Assembly: GCF_000516985.1 (NCBI RefSeq) | Contig: NW_006917091.1 | Location: forward strand, 4,795,022 to 4,859,021 | DNA: 64,000 nucleotides | Source: Pestalotiopsis fici W106-1 | Lineage: Eukaryota; Ascomycota; Sordariomycetes; Amphisphaeriales; Sporocadaceae | Direction of reading: 5' to 3' | In this document: positions 59,080-64,000 of the stretch, piece after piece | Layout: every line of letters begins with the position of its first letter | Position numbering within the stretch: the stretch's first letter is position 1 | The notes under the pieces: generated by a model | Database searches by the model: none | Told to the model about the DNA's origin: nothing | What the model saw: the letters and a program-made list of their open reading frames with translations, nothing else | Translations under genes and position numbers: made by a program

Positions 59080-59174
59080 TATATGTATTTATACGTAGCT
59101 ACATGGTGGCCAGCCACGCTCACGGACCATAGGGGGACAGATAGCAGGAAGTGGGTGGATGAATAGCCGGGGCG
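59080..59174. repeat. Right terminal inverted repeat of the MULE
   Basis: Reverse complement of 48756-48850 with four transition differences. Confidence 0.88.
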
Positions 59175-59182
59175 CTAACTAC
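59175..59182. repeat. Target-site duplication, right copy (CTAACTAC)
   Basis: Identical to 48748-48755 and directly abuts the right terminal inverted repeat. Confidence 0.85.
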
Positions 59183-60578
59183 TATTTTGTTCCACATCTC
59201 ATGCCTGCTTTGATTATATTGCATTCCCCAAAACCTATCCATCTGTACCCAACATGGTAATTCTTCAAGAACCCAGTACCCGTACGTATTCTGGTGAGAT
59301 TCCCGATCCGATATAGGAGCCAGCCCCCAAACCCGACCTCTCCACGGTCGACTGCTGCTAAATTCTTTAAATAAATGCCCAGAAACTGATTTACAAGGGA
59401 CAACCTGGAAATATTGGGTCTGTGTCACAATGGAGAAGAACCGACATGCTCATACCACCATGGCGCGATTTGACGTCGTAGAACTTCCCCATCCGTGCCC
59501 AAAAGTGTCCTTATCTAATGCGGCCCATTCGACCTAGCGAGACTGGCTTTGGAAATGTAGTATCAAAAGCAGCTTCGCATATCCGTGTCACCAGTCAAAA
59601 GATGATCATATCAGTGTTTTGACCCAAAATATACTTTCTAGAAGGGGTGACTCGCGCCCACTACGGCATGTTCAGTATTTATACCGTACCCGCATCCAGC
59701 GTCTGCCAGGTCTCCTCCACCGCCCCTTGTCTACATTATAAAAAGCTCCACTGCCGAGTATAGTACGGCTTTTGGGAACTCCACAAACACGCCATTACTT
59801 CATTCATACTATGGTACTTTCCCACTAAGTTTTGTATTCTTGTCACATTTGTCCATTTTGAATGACTCTGCTGTTTGACTGGCTCCGTACAGCTTCTTTC
59901 CCCCCTCATGCCTGGATCTTGGGCAGATGCTCCGTTGCCGCTCTTAGCTGGCCGCCTTCAGCAGCCCCCCGAACTGTTCGGTGTCCCCGGTGCGAGTCCG
60001 AGTTTCGGCCATTTGTCCCGGCCTCTCGTCTACTAGTCTTGTACAGTTTCTTAATCATACATGGCATTTGGATCTCATTAAGAGAAGACGTTCGTTCCAT
60101 CCTCCTTCGTGTCTATTACTAGCACCGTATAGAGAGAGTTCGAGATAAAATCTGCCCCCTTTTTTTCTTTCTTCCCTCTCTTCCCCACTGTCCGAAATGA
60201 GACTTTACCACTTATTCATGAGACATGTTTGAAAATCGAGCTGCATTCGTCAGAAGTAGAACCTATTTCGTTCATCACTAGAAGATATCCAGCAATGTTG
60301 CCCTGGGCGATGAGGATGATTTGCATGAAACACAGAGCCGTGGCGGACGCTCAAAGCCTGACGTTAGAAGCTCGTTCTCAAGGCGTCTTTGATTGTAACA
60401 TACATTCATCTTTCTTGTCTGCAACTGAGCCGATCGTCCTGTTGAGGCTTATCTCAAGTAATCCTTTTTTACATGTGCAAGCAGATACGTGCTCGCTTAT
60501 TTTCCAAACCATGATCAGTCCCTAGAAATACATATCGTACAATATTTACATGTACCCATGGGTGCTGCATTGCAAAGA
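59183..60578. other. Intergenic between the transposon and cyt-4
   Basis: About 1.4 kb of normal composition. A good TATAAAAA box at 59737-59744 is followed 67 bp later by an ATG (59811) and a spliceable 48-residue frame, discussed separately. The right part is the 3' flank of cyt-4. No other feature was recognised. Confidence 0.45.
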
Positions 60579-63500
60579 TTAGACCGTCACCTCGGGTGTC
60601 GTGTTTGGTTCAAGCACACTACTCGGAGGCGCCGAGGTGGTTCCGCGCTCGACTAGCTCGATCGCTTCAACTAGGATGACACCAGAATGGACATTGACAT
60701 CCTTGAGCTTCACTTCAAACACATCGTTGATCCTCACATCAGCCATCATGACTAGATCGTTCAATGCCTCGGGCCTCAAGAACGCGGTGCGGTCGAACCA
60801 GTCCAGCCGACCCATGAGGCTCTGTCGGCCTTCGACATGAGAAACCTTGAAACTGAAGGTCTCAGGGAGCTCGGCCTCACCAAACTTCCATGCCCGCACC
60901 AGCGCTTGCAGAATCCATTGGTCAGAACCGCTGCCGTTACTGAGAAGCTTGGCTTGGCGCTCACGCATGCGGAGCATGGGTAGCATCCGGTCGAGACGAT
61001 CGCGGCGGAAGGGGAGGAACGAGTCGTCCTCGTTGCCAATCAAGGATTTGCCGAGTTTCTTCTCTTCGAGCAGCGCAGCTTGAATTTGCCAGTGCACAAT
61101 CAAATCACCAAAGCGCCGCAGAGGCGATGTGGCTTTTGTGTACATGTCGACTCCCATCATAAAATGAGGGCCTGGTTTGGTAGTCAACTCGTCACCACCA
61201 AGGAGGCCGCGGAGATTCCGCCACATGGCATCGTCGGGCCGCTGACCAGACTCAATCAGTGGCATCAAGTTGTCCTGTGTGAACTGCCGTATCATTTCGG
61301 CGTTCTGCATGGCGCGTGGTTGCGTTCGATAGGGAACGGGGATGCCGCGTTCGTTGCACCACCGGGCAGCCACCTCGCAAGCTAAACGCATGGTATGCTC
61401 AACGATATCGGTTCCCGCACGCTTGGAGAAGCTGATATGGATGGAGGGGTCGCCTGTTGTACCGAAGAAGCCGTCTTTACTTTCATTCAGTGTTACCCCA
61501 TCGAGAGAAACCTTGGGGGATGGGCGAGCCTGGAAGTAAGGTACTGCACCTTTGCTGAGGCGTCCGTGGTGAAGGGCTTTTCCAAAGTGCGAGAGTAGCG
61601 TCAGTTCCTCCTTCTGCTCTGCAGTCAGGTCCTTGGGCCGCGTCATCGTCCGGTTGGCCTTGACAGCGACCGCTTTGGGTCCAATTGATAACTCTTGATC
61701 CGTGGCAGTAGGGTCCACTCTCATTTCGCCGAGAGCTTCGTTGACTTCCTCGCCAGTCATATAGATAATATCACCCACAGTCCCAGGGGTGATTTTGTGC
61801 TCCAGTATGGAGCCCTTTGTATCGACGAGTGCGCTGAAGGTCATACATGGCCGTCCTGCTGCCAATGAGAAGCGATCAACGCTGATATCGTTGGGCAGCA
61901 TCCGAGAGAAGTGACCTTGGAGATAGATGGTCTCAGGCACTAGCTCTGCAAAATTGGCAATCGCCGTATCGCTAGCGATAGATGAGGCCGGGTCTGCAAT
62001 ATGGACATGAATCCAGGCTTGATCCGGATTCAAGGTCCGCTCCAAAGATATAGCATCGTCAATATCGGTAGTTGTCTCTGCATCGATTGCATACATTGTA
62101 CTGCACGTTTTTCTGTCACTGCTGAATTTGTCGGGAGTCAACTCATTGGACATGTCTCCGTGATAAGGTCGGTCAAAGCCACCGCTTCTCTTGACTTCGA
62201 TGTCCGGAAAGCGTAGCTTATACCGAGACTGAATGTCCCAAGGGGTGATATAGCCTACTTCCTGGAGCAACGTCCATCCGGCGCTAGCTTCCAGCTTTGC
62301 ATCCGGATAACGGTCCACAGCTCGTAAGATCATTGACCCTATGGCCTGAAGACTAGAGCCACTGGGGAATTTTTGATAGCCGGACCATAGCTGGATGAAA
62401 TGCAAAATTTCCAGGTCAAGGGCAGACCACTCGGGGAGGGGGTTTATAGAAGCCCCGGAAGGGCCAATGACTCCGTGTGTCGTCGGTTTCCTGGACTTCC
62501 TGCTGTTGTCAATTGCCTTTTGCACGGTAGAGACAAATCCTCCAAAAGTGTTTGGCACATTTTTGCGTTTATCATTTGATGTCTCGAGATAAATTCGCAC
62601 GAGGTTCTGAATCTTCTGTATGGTGCGGACTTCTGAAAGCGGACTTATCTCGAATAAATACGAGTTCCGATGACCTGCTTGCTTGAGTGGCCTGAAGAAA
62701 ATGTCGTCCTGGAGTAAGGCTCTGTGAACGGCATACAGTGCCACCGCAGGAATTTTGCCTTCTCTCTTGATTGAATAGGGCAGGAGGCGATCGGCTATTT
62801 CATGAAGAGTGAGGTATCGGTGTTTTACTGGATCCCCGATGAAGGCACTCGAGGCATCCAGCTTGCCTGCGTGCGCTTGGTAGATACCCTCAGCCTCTTG
62901 GGTAAAGTCGACCATCTTTTTCAAAAGTTTGGCGCCTGCCTTTCGGGACGGATCATGGCCCACGCTGCGCAGGGCATTGACCGTATCTAAGGAGATCTCA
63001 TCCAAGGGGATTTCTTTGATGATGGGCTCGAGCTCGGCTGGTTGGACAAAACTATGCACAACAAATAGTGATTGTATGCCTAGACCGGTGAACCACTGTC
63101 CTCCGCTCGTGTAGTAGTGCTCATACCCGTTAAATCGGCCCAAGCAGACGGCCATCAAAGGTCGTCTCGAACCTTGAGAGCTGCAAAAGTGTTAGTCGCA
63201 AGTATATGTGGCCTGGTTCAAGCTGAAAACCGTACCTCATCTCGACCAAATCGCCAGGTCTTAGATTGGTGCTATCCGAGCGAAGATCACTCAACTCATC
63301 GCCATCAAACAGAGGTGGAGCGACGTCGACCTGATGCATCGAGTCGTTTTGCGGACGGGTCAAGCTGTTGGAGACCTCTCCAGTATGTGCATAGTCTGAA
63401 AGCATTGATTGAGCCTCTGTGGGATTCTCCGATTCCCACAATCGCAGCCTTTCTCGTATACTGAGATTCTTTCGATCCAAGGCGCGCGGTGTCGCAGCGG

Positions 63501-63761
63501 CAGCGTTCTGATCACCACCGCCATCTTCTCTGGATGGATGAACGACTGTTGCAAGGCTCTGTGAAAGGATTAGACACGGGCATGGTTTCAAAGAAGTAAT
63601 TATAGATGCGGCCTTACTCTGCTTGCATTCGACCGTCCCTGAGCATATGAATTCAAATTTGGCGTTGGTAAAGGACGGCCTAGTCTCGACGCTCTACCAT
63701 TTGCGACAACGCTGCGCGTGGCGCATCGCCAGCAAACATAAGATCTGCTTGCCTGCAGCAT
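60579..63761 (-). CDS. Mitochondrial exoribonuclease of the RNase II family (CYT-4/Dss1), 3 exons
   Basis: Exons on the minus strand are 63761-63618, 63558-63236 and 63180-60579; introns are 59 and 55 bp and the product is 1022 residues. Exon 1 (M-L-Q-A-S-R-S-Y-V-C-W-R-C...) is rich in Arg/Ser with no acidic residues, as in mitochondrial presequences. The central part is a Dss1-type N-terminal region. The RNB catalytic domain begins near 500 with I-D-A-E-T-T-T-D-I-D-D-A (about 519), which keeps the metal-binding aspartates. R-x-x-A-P-L-R-R-like T-S-P-L-R-R-F-G-D follows near 830, and the C-terminal end forms an OB/S1-like segment. In Neurospora CYT-4 is needed for mitochondrial RNA processing and turnover; in yeast Dss1 works with helicase Suv3 as the mitochondrial degradosome. 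The TTG at 63158 is an internal Leu codon, not a start. Confidence 0.92.
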
Positions 63762-64000
63762 GATCTAAAATACGTAGCTGGACCGACGAGCTGAGTTGAT
63801 CAAGAGTTTTACAAAGCCTAAAGCTCGCGATGGGTTGCGCAGAAACAACAAATCTCGGTCTTGTAAAATTTCAAATGCTAGACTCATTGGTTGGCCACCT
63901 GCCGCCAGCTACAAATGGATGCACGGACCCACAGGCAACGCGTACCCACTAATGTACAAAGTGCTATTCGACACGGAAACACGTGACTTGTGTCTAACAC
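63762..64000. promoter_or_regulatory. Upstream region of cyt-4
   Basis: 239 bp to the window edge, presumably promoter and leader of cyt-4. No motif is strong enough to name. Confidence 0.4.

Larger units (their letters stand above)
48756..59174 (+). mobile_element. Mutator-like (Hop-type MULE) DNA transposon with nested Copia element, 10.4 kb, RIP-mutated
   Basis: Both ends carry a 95-bp inverted repeat beginning CGCCCCGGCT (48756-48850 and the reverse complement of 59080-59174) with 4 mismatches, all transitions. They are flanked by a perfect 8-bp direct repeat CTAACTAC (48748-48755, 59175-59182). Inside, the + strand from about 49480 to 51700 reads, through many stops, as a MULE transposase. 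A FAR1-like zinc domain (C-G-Y-P-F...) lies near 49650, a T-D-F-D-Y-A-L segment near 50345, and a stretch matching W-H-I-x-K-N-V near 50420 (its Trp codon is lost to RIP). Fusarium Hop has TIRs of about this length. The 6045-bp Copia element accounts for most of the extra size, and a further approximately 1 kb (51840-52882) is unexplained. Confidence 0.85.

Noticed and set aside
59862..60122. 86-codon frame beside the transposon
   Set aside because: Different frame from the TATA-linked candidate; no homology or start context.
1..64000. tRNA, rRNA genes, CRISPR arrays and biosynthetic clusters
   Set aside because: Looked for cloverleaf-like T-loop signals, conserved rRNA stretches, regular spaced repeats and PKS/NRPS motifs; none was seen by eye.

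Overview
The window is nuclear DNA of a filamentous ascomycete (Pezizomycotina, most likely Sordariomycetes). Evidence: ten protein genes with mostly short GT-AG introns (51-60 bp in the majority, a few of 104-195 bp) and CTAAC/CTGAC branch sites, long leaders, and orthologues of Neurospora-type NUC-1 and CYT-4. It also has very AT-rich blocks full of transposon wreckage with the C-to-T/G-to-A signature of repeat-induced point mutation (RIP). Genus and species cannot be told from the sequence.

Layout. 1-3385: RIP-degraded repeats holding the 3' end of a Ty1/Copia element, with a small unmutated solo LTR nested in its LTR. 3887-5255 (-): bZIP transcription factor, 4 exons. 7116-8122 (+): acyltransferase of the lysophospholipid acyltransferase superfamily. 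12827-18558 (+): Rim15-type PAS/AGC kinase/receiver protein. 22863-24971 (+): bHLH phosphate regulator of the NUC-1/Pho4 family. 26455-28712 (+): Heh1/Src1-type inner nuclear membrane protein. 30298-32475 (-): kelch-like single-pass membrane protein. 38069-40343 (-): mRNA export receptor Mex67, divergent from 41158-44595 (+): FANCM/Mph1 helicase. 45463-46824 (-): unrecognised single-pass membrane protein. 47527-47626: assembly gap of 100 N. 48756-59174: one 10.4-kb nested transposon, a Mutator-like element with 95-bp terminal inverted repeats and an 8-bp target duplication, carrying a complete but dead Copia element (52883-58927). 60579-63761 (-): mitochondrial RNase II-family nuclease CYT-4/Dss1.

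The genes are mostly housekeeping and regulatory, and no secondary-metabolite cluster, CRISPR array, rRNA or tRNA gene was seen. The Rim15 and NUC-1 genes are neighbours, and in yeast their counterparts are both targets of the Pho80-Pho85 kinase. Two genes act on mRNA at different places (Mex67 at the nuclear pore, CYT-4 in mitochondria), and Mph1 and Heh1/Src1 act on genome and nuclear-envelope integrity. The points most worth a second look are the nested transposon with its intact target duplication, the young-looking solo LTR inside a RIP-ruined LTR, competing splice acceptors in the Heh1/Src1 gene that would swap its C-terminus, and a Rim15 receiver domain with Glu at the phosphoacceptor position. 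Exon coordinates were worked out by hand from splice consensus, frame and family conservation.
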